From assembly GCA_003646715.1 (NCBI GenBank), contig QMLL01000143.1:1-5488 (forward strand): a DNA stretch of 5,488 bases. Direction: 5' to 3'. Both the position numbers and the translations under genes were made by a program. This DNA comes from Deltaproteobacteria bacterium. GTDB taxonomy: Bacteria > Desulfobacterota > Syntrophobacteria > B119-G9. A model generated the notes under the pieces. It saw only the letters and a program-made list of their open reading frames with translations, had not been told where the DNA came from and ran no database searches. Shown piece by piece: positions 1-5,488 of the stretch. The stretch's first letter is position 1. Each line of letters starts with the position of its first letter.

Positions 1-1518
1 ACACCGGAAATAAGCTACGACGACAAAGGAATAGTTATTAAGGTTCCTATTGTCGAGGGACCCAGATACAAAATAGGAAAAGTCACACTTGAAGGAGACC
101 TGATAGACAAGCCGGAAAACCTGCTTATGTTGACAAAACTTCCCAGACAAAAGTATCTCAACAGGGAAGAATTGCAGAAAGATATCCAGAGGCTCACCGA
201 GTTTTACCAGGACCACGGTTATGCAAATGTCGAAATAAATCCCAGGATATTGGAAAGCAAGAAAGAACCTATCGCCGATGTGGCTTACGAAATTCGCAAG
301 AAAGAAAAAGTGTATATTCAGAGGATAAACATAAGTGGAAACACAAAAACGCGAGACAAGGTAATCAGGCGAGAGCTGGCAATTAGCGAAGGTGATATGT
401 ACAGAACTTCGTTGCTGAAACGTAGCAGTTATAATTTAAAAAGGCTTGATTATTTCGAAAAGGTGGAACTGGAAACATCCAAGGGCACTGCAAACAACCT
501 TATGGAGCTTAACGTAAAGGTTAAAGAAAAACCAACAGGGGCCATCAGCTTCGGTGCCGGTTATTCCTCAGAAGAATCAATATTTGCAGTAGGTCAGATT
601 TATCAGAGAAACTTCCTCGGGAAAGGGCAGAAGCTGGCATTACAGGCACAGCTGGGAAGAGAAACCCAGAGATATTCGATTAGTTTTACAGAACCGTGGT
701 TGATGGATACACATTTTTCTCTGGGACTGGACGCCTATAACCTGGCATATGATTATGACGATTACACGAAAGATTCTTTTGGAGGTAATTTGCGACTGAG
801 TTATCCTTTTGGTGATTGGAGCCGTTTCTATTTTACCTATTCCTATGAAGACGCTGACATAACAGATGTGGCTTACGATGCTGCACTGGTCATAAAAGAC
901 CAGGAAGGTAAGCACACCAAGAGCAGTGTTACGTTTGCGCTGGAGAGAGACACCCGGGATCATCCGTTTCTTGCCACTCAAGGATCAGATAACAGCATAT
1001 CAATAGAATACGCAGGCAAGGCTCTCGGAGGTGATAGCGACTTTGTAAAATATATTGTCAATTCCGGCTGGTACATACCTCTGGTCTGGAAAACGGTTGG
1101 TTTTATTCACGTTAAAGGCGGGTACATTTCGGGCAGCCGGGATGATGTTCCGCTCTACGAAAGATTTTATCTCGGAGGTATAAACTCAGTACGTGGTTTC
1201 GAATACGGGGACGTCGGTCCCCAGGACCCCGAAACAGGTGACGATATTGGTGGTAACAAGTTCGGACAAGTTAACCTGGAATTTCTGTTCCCTCTGCTCG
1301 AAAAAATGGGTGTCAGGGGAGTCATCTTTTTCGATGCAGGAAATGCATTTGACAATGATGAAGATTTTGATATCTCTAAATTTAGAACATCCGCAGGTGG
1401 CGGAATTCGATGGCACTCACCCATGGGACCACTCAGACTGGAGTGGGGTTATAACCTTGACAAGAGAGACGATGAAGATCAAAGTAAATGGGAGTTCTCT
1501 ATGGGACTCTTCTTCTAA
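1..1518 (+). CDS. bamA: BamA outer-membrane protein assembly factor (5'-truncated by window edge)
   Basis: BamA is the Omp85-family core of the BAM complex. Its periplasmic POTRA domains receive unfolded outer-membrane proteins and its 16-strand barrel inserts them into the outer membrane. The frame is open from base 1, so the ATG at 127 is internal and the true start lies outside. 505 residues are visible. Residues 1 to about 22 look like the end of POTRA3. POTRA4 follows to about residue 98 (YKIGKVTLEG near its start), then POTRA5 to about 178 (KVYIQRINISGNTKTRDKVI, then LDYFEKVEL). The barrel starts around GAISFGAGYS and contains the NFLGKGQ motif. The loop-6 VRGF motif is at residues 397-400 (1189-1200), and the chain ends in a beta-signal with terminal Phe (WEFSMGLFF). 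Known family members are about 750-850 residues, so roughly the first third is missing. It lies 27 bases upstream of skp, a classic bamA-skp-lpxD arrangement. No frameshift or missing key motif is seen. Confidence 0.96.
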   Translation, partial: TPEISYDDKGIVIKVPIVEGPRYKIGKVTLEGDLIDKPENLLMLTKLPRQKYLNREELQKDIQRLTEFYQDHGYANVEINPRILESKKEPIADVAYEIRKKEKVYIQRINISGNTKTRDKVIRRELAISEGDMYRTSLLKRSSYNLKRLDYFEKVELETSKGTANNLMELNVKVKEKPTGAISFGAGYSSEESIFAVGQIYQRNFLGKGQKLALQAQLGRETQRYSISFTEPWLMDTHFSLGLDAYNLAYDYDDYTKDSFGGNLRLSYPFGDWSRFYFTYSYEDADITDVAYDAALVIKDQEGKHTKSSVTFALERDTRDHPFLATQGSDNSISIEYAGKALGGDSDFVKYIVNSGWYIPLVWKTVGFIHVKGGYISGSRDDVPLYERFYLGGINSVRGFEYGDVGPQDPETGDDIGGNKFGQVNLEFLFPLLEKMGVRGVIFFDAGNAFDNDEDFDISKFRTSAGGGIRWHSPMGPLRLEWGYNLDKRDDEDQSKWEFSMGLFF

Positions 1519-1531
1519 AATTTTGTCAAGC

Positions 1532-1538
1532 AAAGGAG
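1532..1538 (+). promoter_or_regulatory. Ribosome binding site of skp
   Basis: AAAGGAG lies 7 bases before the ATG at 1546, inside the 27-base gap after bamA. It is a strong Shine-Dalgarno match and supports ATG 1546 as the start, which also places a signal peptide correctly at the N-terminus. Confidence 0.8.
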
Positions 1539-1545
1539 AAGTTAC

Positions 1546-2085
1546 ATGTTAAGTAGAACCAGATGGATTACCTTATTTCTAGCTTTTGCTCTAGTTTTTT
1601 TGGGTTGGCAGATAAATGCTAACGCCAAGTCTGTAAAAATTGCATACTTCAGTCTCGAAGAAGTTATGGCCAAGTCCAAGGTTGGCCAGGAAGCTCAGAG
1701 AAAATTCAAGGAAGAAGAAAGAAAAATCAGAGCCGAACTCAAAAAAAAGACTACAGAACTTGAAAATCTGAAGAAAGAACTCGAGAAAAAAAGCAAGCTT
1801 TTGAGTAAAGAGGCCAAGGAAAAGAAAGCCAAAGAATTTTTCGAAAAGAAAAAAGCATGGGAGCAGTTTACACTGCAGTCCAAGATGAAACTATCCCGTC
1901 TATCAAACAAAATGAGCACTCCAATTATTGAGGATATTCTTGCAATCGCCAAGAAAATTGGCGAAAAAGAAGGATATACAGTGATTTTTGAAGTACAGAG
2001 GGCAGGAATCGCTTATGCTCCCGCAAAACTTGATATAACAGACAAGATAGTGAAAGAGCTGGATAAAAAGGCGGGTAAGAGATAA
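1546..2085 (+). CDS. skp: Skp/OmpH-family periplasmic chaperone
   Basis: Skp-family proteins are trimeric, jellyfish-shaped holdases that bind unfolded outer-membrane proteins in the periplasm and hand them to BamA. The 179-residue product has a typical Sec signal peptide. Arg residues at 4 and 6 precede a hydrophobic stretch at about 8-21, and an A-N-A motif (25-27) predicts cleavage before Lys28. The mature protein begins with a short beta segment (VKIAYFSLEEVMAKS), typical of the family, where a 'D/S ... V/L ... S' start of this kind precedes the helices. Residues about 46-122 are an extremely Lys/Glu-rich, heptad-like region matching the long helical tentacles. The protein closes with a beta-rich trimerisation part (YTVIFEVQRAGIAYA) and DITDKIVKELDKK, the usual family ending. 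Length is normal for the family (about 160-190). It sits directly between bamA and lpxD, as in many diderms. The very basic mature chain fits binding of acidic OMP clients and LPS, though that is inferred. Confidence 0.93.
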   Translation: MLSRTRWITLFLAFALVFLGWQINANAKSVKIAYFSLEEVMAKSKVGQEAQRKFKEEERKIRAELKKKTTELENLKKELEKKSKLLSKEAKEKKAKEFFEKKKAWEQFTLQSKMKLSRLSNKMSTPIIEDILAIAKKIGEKEGYTVIFEVQRAGIAYAPAKLDITDKIVKELDKKAGKR

Positions 2086-2132
2086 AACAGAGCACTAAAA
2101 ATGCGTATCAGCCTGTAAAATCGAATAACCTG

Positions 2133-3173
2133 ATGCAACAAGTAACATTATCCAAGTTGGCTCAGCTTGTAGACGGGGAAGTCGTAGGGGATCCTGACCT
2201 CATTATAGAAGGCATAGCAGACCTGGAAGACGCTGGGCCCGAGCATATTACCTTCCTGGCAAATCCCAAATACGCCGGTGCTGTTAAATCTAGCAAAGCT
2301 GGAGCTATAATCGTCAGTCCTGAATGGAAGAAACTTGGCAAGAATCTTGTGGTTTGCGCTGATCCTTACCTGGCTTTCGCCAAGATAGCCACATTTTTCT
2401 CCCGGGAAGAAAAAGCACCAATCGGAGTGAGCCAACACGCGGTTCTTGAACCCGATGTAACTCTGGGGGAAGATATTTCAATCCACCCGCTTGTATATAT
2501 CTCTTCAGGCTCCAGGATAGGTGACAGAACTGAAATTTTCCCGGGCTCGTACGTGGGAGAAGATGTGCAAATTGGCAACGATTGTACGATATTCCCCAAT
2601 GTGACCATCCTGAAAGGCACGGTGATAGGAGACAGAGTTATAATACACAGTGGCACCGTGATCGGAAGCGACGGGTTCGGATACGCTCCATCTCCTGAAG
2701 GCTATTTCAAAATTCCTCAAAACGGAATTGTACAAATTGATGACGACGTGGAAATCGGGGCAAATTGCACTATTGATCGTGCTACCTTTGGAAAGACGCG
2801 AATTAAGCGAGGCACCAAAATAGATAACCTGGTACAAATTGCTCACAACGTGGAAGTGGGAGAACATACCGCAATTGTATCCCAGGTAGGGATCTCAGGC
2901 AGTACCAAGATAGGCAACCAGGTTATACTGGCAGGACAGGTAGGAGTAGCGGGACATCTGACCATAGGAGATAGGGTAAGAGTAGGTGCACAGTCAGGCA
3001 TTGCGCATTCTGTACCACCCGGGAAAGATATCAGTGGCTCTCCTGCTATCGAACATCGCACGTGGTTGAAATGTAGCGCGATTTATCCTCGATTGCCACA
3101 AATGAGAAAAAATATAAGAGATCTAGAAAAACGTATCGAAATTTTGGAGAAGAAGCTAAACGAGGGGAAATGA
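2133..3173 (+). CDS. lpxD: UDP-3-O-(3-hydroxyacyl)glucosamine N-acyltransferase LpxD
   Basis: LpxD catalyses the third step of lipid A synthesis in the cytoplasm, moving a 3-hydroxyacyl chain from ACP to the 2-amino group of the UDP-3-O-acyl-glucosamine made by LpxA and LpxC. The 346-residue product has normal length. Residues 1 to about 100 form the uridine-binding domain. ITFLANPKY (39-47) supplies Phe41 and Tyr47, which match the aromatic pair known to stack on uracil. Residues about 104-298 form the left-handed beta-helix of hexapeptide repeats, with GSDGFGYAP at 178-186 and the catalytic His238 in DNLVQIAHNV (E. coli His239). His275 in VAGHLTI matches E. coli His276. A C-terminal helical tail (MRKNIRDLEKRIEILEKK) matches the ACP-binding extension. 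The start is chosen by family alignment. There is no other in-frame ATG upstream and only a poor ribosome binding site, so the 5' end is slightly less sure. The gene sits 47 bases after skp and 3 bases before fabZ. Confidence 0.97.
   Translation: MQQVTLSKLAQLVDGEVVGDPDLIIEGIADLEDAGPEHITFLANPKYAGAVKSSKAGAIIVSPEWKKLGKNLVVCADPYLAFAKIATFFSREEKAPIGVSQHAVLEPDVTLGEDISIHPLVYISSGSRIGDRTEIFPGSYVGEDVQIGNDCTIFPNVTILKGTVIGDRVIIHSGTVIGSDGFGYAPSPEGYFKIPQNGIVQIDDDVEIGANCTIDRATFGKTRIKRGTKIDNLVQIAHNVEVGEHTAIVSQVGISGSTKIGNQVILAGQVGVAGHLTIGDRVRVGAQSGIAHSVPPGKDISGSPAIEHRTWLKCSAIYPRLPQMRKNIRDLEKRIEILEKKLNEGK
3162..3167 (+). promoter_or_regulatory. Ribosome binding site of fabZ, inside the lpxD 3' end
   Basis: GAGGGG lies 9 bases before ATG 3177 and inside the last codons of lpxD. 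The site favours ATG 3177 over the second ATG at 3183 (MSMN start). Its position within lpxD, with the lpxD stop only 3 bases before fabZ, suggests the two are translationally coupled. Confidence 0.7.
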
Positions 3174-3176
3174 TTT

Positions 3177-3626
3177 ATGAGTATGAACATTTTAGAAGTT
3201 ATGTCGAAGCTGCCGCACAGGTATCCATTTCTGATGGTGGATAAAATTATATCCCTTGTCCCTGGCAAGGAAATAGAAGGGATTAAGAACGTTTCCATAA
3301 ATGAACCGTTCTTTCAGGGACATTTCCCTCAAGCACCGGTGATGCCTGGAGTAATGATAGTTGAAGCCATGGCTCAGGTGGGCGGGATTCTGGCGCTCCA
3401 GATTATTGAACAAAGTGCTTCTGAGGGTGTCGTATATCTCATGGGGCTTGACAAGGTAAGATTTAGAAAGCCCGTGATGCCTGGAGATCAGCTTCATCTG
3501 AAACTTCGTGTACTTAAACAAAAAGGACTAGTGTTCAAGCTACAGGGGGAAGCTTTTGTAGAAGGTGAACTGGTGGCCGAAGCACAGATCCTTGCCACAT
3601 TGGAAGACAAGAAAGACAACGAGTAA
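3177..3626 (+). CDS. fabZ: 3-hydroxyacyl-ACP dehydratase FabZ
   Basis: FabZ dehydrates (3R)-hydroxyacyl-ACP to trans-2-enoyl-ACP in type II fatty acid synthesis. It competes with LpxA and LpxD for the same hydroxyacyl-ACP pool, which explains its conserved place between their genes. The 149-residue product is a single hot-dog domain of normal length. LPHRYPFLMVD (12-22) is the family signature near the N-terminus. FFQGHFPQAPVMPGVM (45-60) carries catalytic His49, and VEAMAQVGG (62-70) carries catalytic Glu63, the same numbering as Pseudomonas FabZ. YLMGLDKVRFRKPVMPGDQL (87-106) is the conserved substrate-tunnel strand region. FabZ rather than FabA is favoured by the Glu (not Asp) in the second active-site motif and by the gene context. 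The frame ends in tandem stops (TAATAA). Confidence 0.97.
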   Translation: MSMNILEVMSKLPHRYPFLMVDKIISLVPGKEIEGIKNVSINEPFFQGHFPQAPVMPGVMIVEAMAQVGGILALQIIEQSASEGVVYLMGLDKVRFRKPVMPGDQLHLKLRVLKQKGLVFKLQGEAFVEGELVAEAQILATLEDKKDNE

Positions 3627-3633
3627 TAAATAC

Positions 3634-3639
3634 AAGGAA
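3634..3639 (+). promoter_or_regulatory. Ribosome binding site of lpxA
   Basis: AAGGAA ends 7 bases before ATG 3647 in the 20-base gap between fabZ and lpxA. It supports this start, which also gives the short MPIHHTAIVDPGA opening expected for LpxA. Confidence 0.7.
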
Positions 3640-3646
3640 AGTACTT

Positions 3647-4420
3647 ATGCCGATACATCATACAGCTATCGTTGATCCGGGAGCAGAACTCGCCGAGGAT
3701 GTGGATGTGCGACCTTATTCTATTATTGGTCCACAGGTAAAAATAGATAGTGGGACCATCGTTGGTCCGCATGCTGTTATTGACGGCGACTGTCAGATTG
3801 GCAAAAATTGTGTTATCTACCCATTTGCATCTGTCGGGCACGCCCCGCAGGACATAACATATGCTGGCGAACACACGAAAGTTATAATAGGCGACAACAA
3901 TATAATACGTGAAGGAGTAACCATCCACAGGGGAACAAAAAAAGGGGGAGGACTAACAAAATTAGGGAACAATAACCTGATTATGGCCTACGTTCACATA
4001 GCCCACGATTGCATTCTCGGGAATAATATCATCATGGCGAACGTAGCAACGCTTGCAGGTCATGTAATCATAGACGATTTCGCCGTAGTTGGAGGGCTTG
4101 TTGCCGTTCATCAATTTGTACGGATAGGAACCCATGCATACATAGGAGGTAAAACCGGAATCAATAAGGACATACCTCCTTATATGCTCGCTTCAGGGCC
4201 AAAAGCAAAATTATTCGGACCAAACGTAATAGGGCTCAGGCGCAAAAATTTTTCCGAAGAAACCATTGATGCCCTGAGACGTTCATTTAAAATAATCTTT
4301 CGATCCAACCTGACTCTTTCTGAAGCTTTCGAAAAGATCGAGAAAGAGATCCCCCCCACCCCTGAGGTAAAAATACTGGTCGAATTCATACAAAATTCTT
4401 CCAGGGGGATTACCCGCTAA
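3647..4420 (+). CDS. lpxA: UDP-N-acetylglucosamine O-acyltransferase LpxA
   Basis: LpxA catalyses the first step of lipid A synthesis in the cytoplasm, transferring a 3-hydroxyacyl chain from ACP to position 3 of UDP-GlcNAc (or its 3-amino analogue in some bacteria). The 257-residue product has normal length. Hexapeptide repeats of the left-handed beta-helix run from about residue 3 to 184 and a helical C-terminal domain follows. Catalytic His120 lies in AYVHIAHDC (E. coli His125). His94, His117, His139 and His155 match E. coli His99, His122, His144 and His160. Gly168 aligns with E. coli Gly173, the acyl-chain ruler. Two E. coli substrate-site residues differ: Lys76 is Thr71 (QDITYAGE) and Glu200 is Ile195, while Asn198 and Arg204 are kept as Asn193 and Arg199. 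The enzyme is clearly LpxA, not a general hexapeptide transferase, because of the HRGTKKGGGLTKLG and GPNVIGLRRKNFS signatures. It is 20 bases after fabZ and 2 bases before lpxI. Confidence 0.97.
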   Translation: MPIHHTAIVDPGAELAEDVDVRPYSIIGPQVKIDSGTIVGPHAVIDGDCQIGKNCVIYPFASVGHAPQDITYAGEHTKVIIGDNNIIREGVTIHRGTKKGGGLTKLGNNNLIMAYVHIAHDCILGNNIIMANVATLAGHVIIDDFAVVGGLVAVHQFVRIGTHAYIGGKTGINKDIPPYMLASGPKAKLFGPNVIGLRRKNFSEETIDALRRSFKIIFRSNLTLSEAFEKIEKEIPPTPEVKILVEFIQNSSRGITR

Positions 4421-4422
4421 TT

Positions 4423-5488
4423 ATGATATCCTCAGGTAAAATCGGAATTATTGCAGGAAATGGCCAGTTTCCCATTCTGGTGGCCAGGTCCGCCAGAAAA
4501 ATGGGACTCAAAGTTATTGCAGTTGGCTTCCCCGACGAAACCCGGGAGGAGCTATCTCAGTTTGTTGACGAGATGCACTGGGTTAAGCTCGGCCAGCTAA
4601 ATAAGCTCATAAAAATATTTAAAAAGGCTCGTGTCACTGATGCAGTAATGGCCGGGGGGGTCACAAAAACAAAACTCTTCTCAAAAATACGTCCTGACTG
4701 GCGAGCCATAAGGCTCCTTTCCAAGCTTGACGCGAACAGGGATGATGCAATTCTACGAGCGGTCGCAGCTGAACTGGAATCAGAAGGAATTAAGATCCAG
4801 CCTTCTACACTCTTCCTCGAATCCATACTTGCCTCTCCGGGAATCATGACAAGGAGAAAACCAAACAAAAGAGAAAGAGCGGACATAGAGTATGGATGGA
4901 AACTGTCAAAAGAGGTTGGAAAACTGGATATCGGACAATGCCTTGTTGTTAAAGAAAAAGCCGTCCTCGCCGTTGAAGGTATCGACGGAACTGACGCCAC
5001 GATACTCCGGGGTGGAAAGCTGGGAAAAGGCGGTGCTATAGTTATCAAGACCAGCAAGCCAATCCAGGATTTGAGATTCGACGTCCCGGCAGTCGGGCCT
5101 AATACCATTCAAACAATGATAGAAGCCGGAGCAAGTGTTCTCGTGCTGGAAGCCGGAAAAACTATCATGTTTGACAGAGAAGAAATGATCCGGCTTGCTA
5201 ATAAGAACAAAATATCTATTGTAGCGATATCCAAGGATGTAGAGAAAGAGCCAGTCAAGAAAAAAACTGATAAAGGAAAATTAATTCAGGAAGGCTTGGT
5301 GGATGCTACGACTACTTTTGCTTCGGAAGTTACCACGCCAGAACCAGATACACCCAGCATTAGCGCTGCAGCTCCCGGCAAGAAAATCAAAGTTGCTGTG
5401 ATTGGCGTCGGTTACCTGGGCAAATATCACGCAGAAAAGTATTCCAGAATCGAAAATGCCGATCTTATCGGAGTTATAGATATAGTGG
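4423..5488 (+). CDS. lpxI: LpxI UDP-2,3-diacylglucosamine hydrolase fused to a Gfo/Idh/MocA oxidoreductase domain (3'-truncated)
   Basis: LpxI cleaves UDP-2,3-diacylglucosamine to the 1-phosphate (lipid X) and UMP, replacing LpxH in many diderms. The frame has 355 visible codons and no stop before the window edge. Residues 1-272 are a complete LpxI. The N-terminal domain starts GKIGIIAGNGQFPILVA and includes MAGGVTK (76-82). The C-terminal domain carries RRKPNKRERADIEYG, LDIGQ (168-172), AVEGIDGTDATI, and RFDVPAVGPNTI with Asp220, which I take as the counterpart of the catalytic Asp225 of Caulobacter LpxI. A linker (about 273-319) follows, then KKIKVAVIGVGYLGKYHAEKY, a Rossmann start with G328-x-G330-x-x-G333. 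Free-standing LpxI is about 270-285 residues, so the second domain is an addition. The ATG lies 2 bases after the lpxA stop. The only G-rich site (GGGGG, 4404-4408) is 14 bases away, so translational coupling to lpxA is likely. LpxI identity is firm; the fusion is a direct reading of one frame. Confidence 0.94.
   Translation, partial: MISSGKIGIIAGNGQFPILVARSARKMGLKVIAVGFPDETREELSQFVDEMHWVKLGQLNKLIKIFKKARVTDAVMAGGVTKTKLFSKIRPDWRAIRLLSKLDANRDDAILRAVAAELESEGIKIQPSTLFLESILASPGIMTRRKPNKRERADIEYGWKLSKEVGKLDIGQCLVVKEKAVLAVEGIDGTDATILRGGKLGKGGAIVIKTSKPIQDLRFDVPAVGPNTIQTMIEAGASVLVLEAGKTIMFDREEMIRLANKNKISIVAISKDVEKEPVKKKTDKGKLIQEGLVDATTTFASEVTTPEPDTPSISAAAPGKKIKVAVIGVGYLGKYHAEKYSRIENADLIGVIDIV
5239..5379 (+). 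other. Inter-domain linker in the LpxI fusion protein
   Basis: Codons 273-319 of the LpxI frame encode a charged Lys/Glu stretch (KEPVKKKTDKGK), then a Thr/Pro/Ser/Ala-rich part (TTPEPDTPSISAAAPG). This composition is typical of a flexible, disordered tether rather than read-through of a former intergenic region. There is no in-frame ATG in it. The only in-frame alternative start codons are TTG 5296 and GTG 5299, next to AGGAAGG at 5288-5294 and too close to it for normal spacing. Confidence 0.7.
5380..5488 (+). other. N-terminal NAD(P)-binding segment of a Gfo/Idh/MocA-family dehydrogenase domain (partial)
   Basis: Only the first 36 residues are inside the window. KIKVAVIGVGYLGKYHAEKY gives the first beta-strand and glycine-rich turn (G328, G330, G333) with the His found just after it in this family. 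NADLIGVIDIV is the second beta-strand, ending in Asp353. An acidic residue there usually contacts the adenosine ribose and favours NAD over NADP. Members of this family oxidise sugar hydroxyls. GnnA of Acidithiobacillus ferrooxidans, encoded between lpxA and lpxB, oxidises UDP-GlcNAc at C3 and is the most relevant known relative by context. The catalytic Lys (E-K-P type motif) and substrate domain lie beyond the window, so the substrate cannot be assigned. Confidence 0.8.

Noticed and set aside
127..129. ATG at 127 as the start of bamA
   Set aside because: The frame is open back to base 1 and encodes recognisable POTRA sequence upstream (PIVEGPRYKIGKVTLEG), so this ATG is internal.
1207..1222. 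GC-rich inverted repeat GGGGAC-gtcg-GTCCCC
   Set aside because: It lies within codons of the BamA loop just after VRGF, has no U-tract, and is too short to call a terminator or regulatory hairpin.
1193..1552. Plus-strand 119-codon frame overlapping the bamA end and the skp start
   Set aside because: It runs out of frame through the conserved BamA barrel C-terminus, has no family resemblance and has no ribosome binding site of note.
3937..3948. A7G5 run in lpxA and the A8 run in skp (1741-1748) as programmed frameshift sites
   Set aside because: Both fall inside conserved or normal-length coding sequence that reads correctly without shifting, and no downstream alternative product or stimulatory hairpin was seen.
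4351..4660. C7 tract in lpxA (4351-4357) and G7 tract in lpxI (4654-4660) as possible phase-variable slippage sites
   Set aside because: Both frames are intact, seven bases is short for a contingency locus, and the genes are expected to be essential. The G7 run simply encodes the conserved Gly-Gly-Val of the LpxI N-terminal domain.
4557..5108. Long minus-strand open frame (183 codons) opposite lpxI, plus other antisense frames opposite bamA, lpxD, fabZ and lpxA
   Set aside because: Each lies wholly or mostly opposite a strongly conserved gene, and none has a recognisable domain or plausible context. They are shadows of codon use.

Overview
The window is a compact, single-strand stretch of an outer-membrane and lipid A biogenesis operon from a diderm (Gram-negative) bacterium. 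All six genes point right. The gene order is bamA (3' part), skp/ompH, lpxD, fabZ, lpxA, then an lpxI reading frame that continues into a second domain and leaves the window. Using LpxI rather than LpxH for the fourth step of lipid A synthesis, together with a Gfo/Idh/MocA-type dehydrogenase just after LpxI, resembles what I recall from Desulfobacterota-like and related deep-branching diderm lineages. The sequence alone does not fix the taxon. Base composition is moderate. I see no sign of horizontal transfer, mobile elements, RNA genes or CRISPR.

Layout: 1-1518 is the C-terminal two thirds of BamA (end of POTRA3, POTRA4, POTRA5, complete beta-barrel). 1546-2085 is a Skp-like periplasmic chaperone with signal peptide. 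2133-3173 is LpxD, 3177-3626 FabZ and 3647-4420 LpxA. 4423-5488 (open at the right edge) is LpxI, a low-complexity linker, and the start of an NAD-binding Rossmann fold. Intergenic gaps are 27, 47, 3, 20 and 2 bases, with no convincing terminator or promoter, so I read the block as one transcription unit. No gene-free stretch exceeds 50 bases.

How the genes work together: FabZ sits at the branch where 3-hydroxyacyl-ACP goes either to phospholipid synthesis (FabZ) or to lipid A (LpxA, LpxD). LpxA adds the first hydroxyacyl chain to the UDP-amino-sugar. LpxC, not in this window, deacetylates, and LpxD adds the second chain. LpxI then cleaves the UDP-diacyl sugar to the lipid X-type monophosphate. 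BamA and Skp deliver and insert outer-membrane proteins. LpxB would be the expected next lipid A gene beyond the right edge, but it is not visible.

The most unusual point is that LpxI has no stop codon at its normal C-terminus. The frame runs through a linker of about 47 residues straight into a Gfo/Idh/MocA nucleotide-binding motif, so a hydrolase and a probable sugar dehydrogenase appear to be one polypeptide. The rest of the window is conventional.
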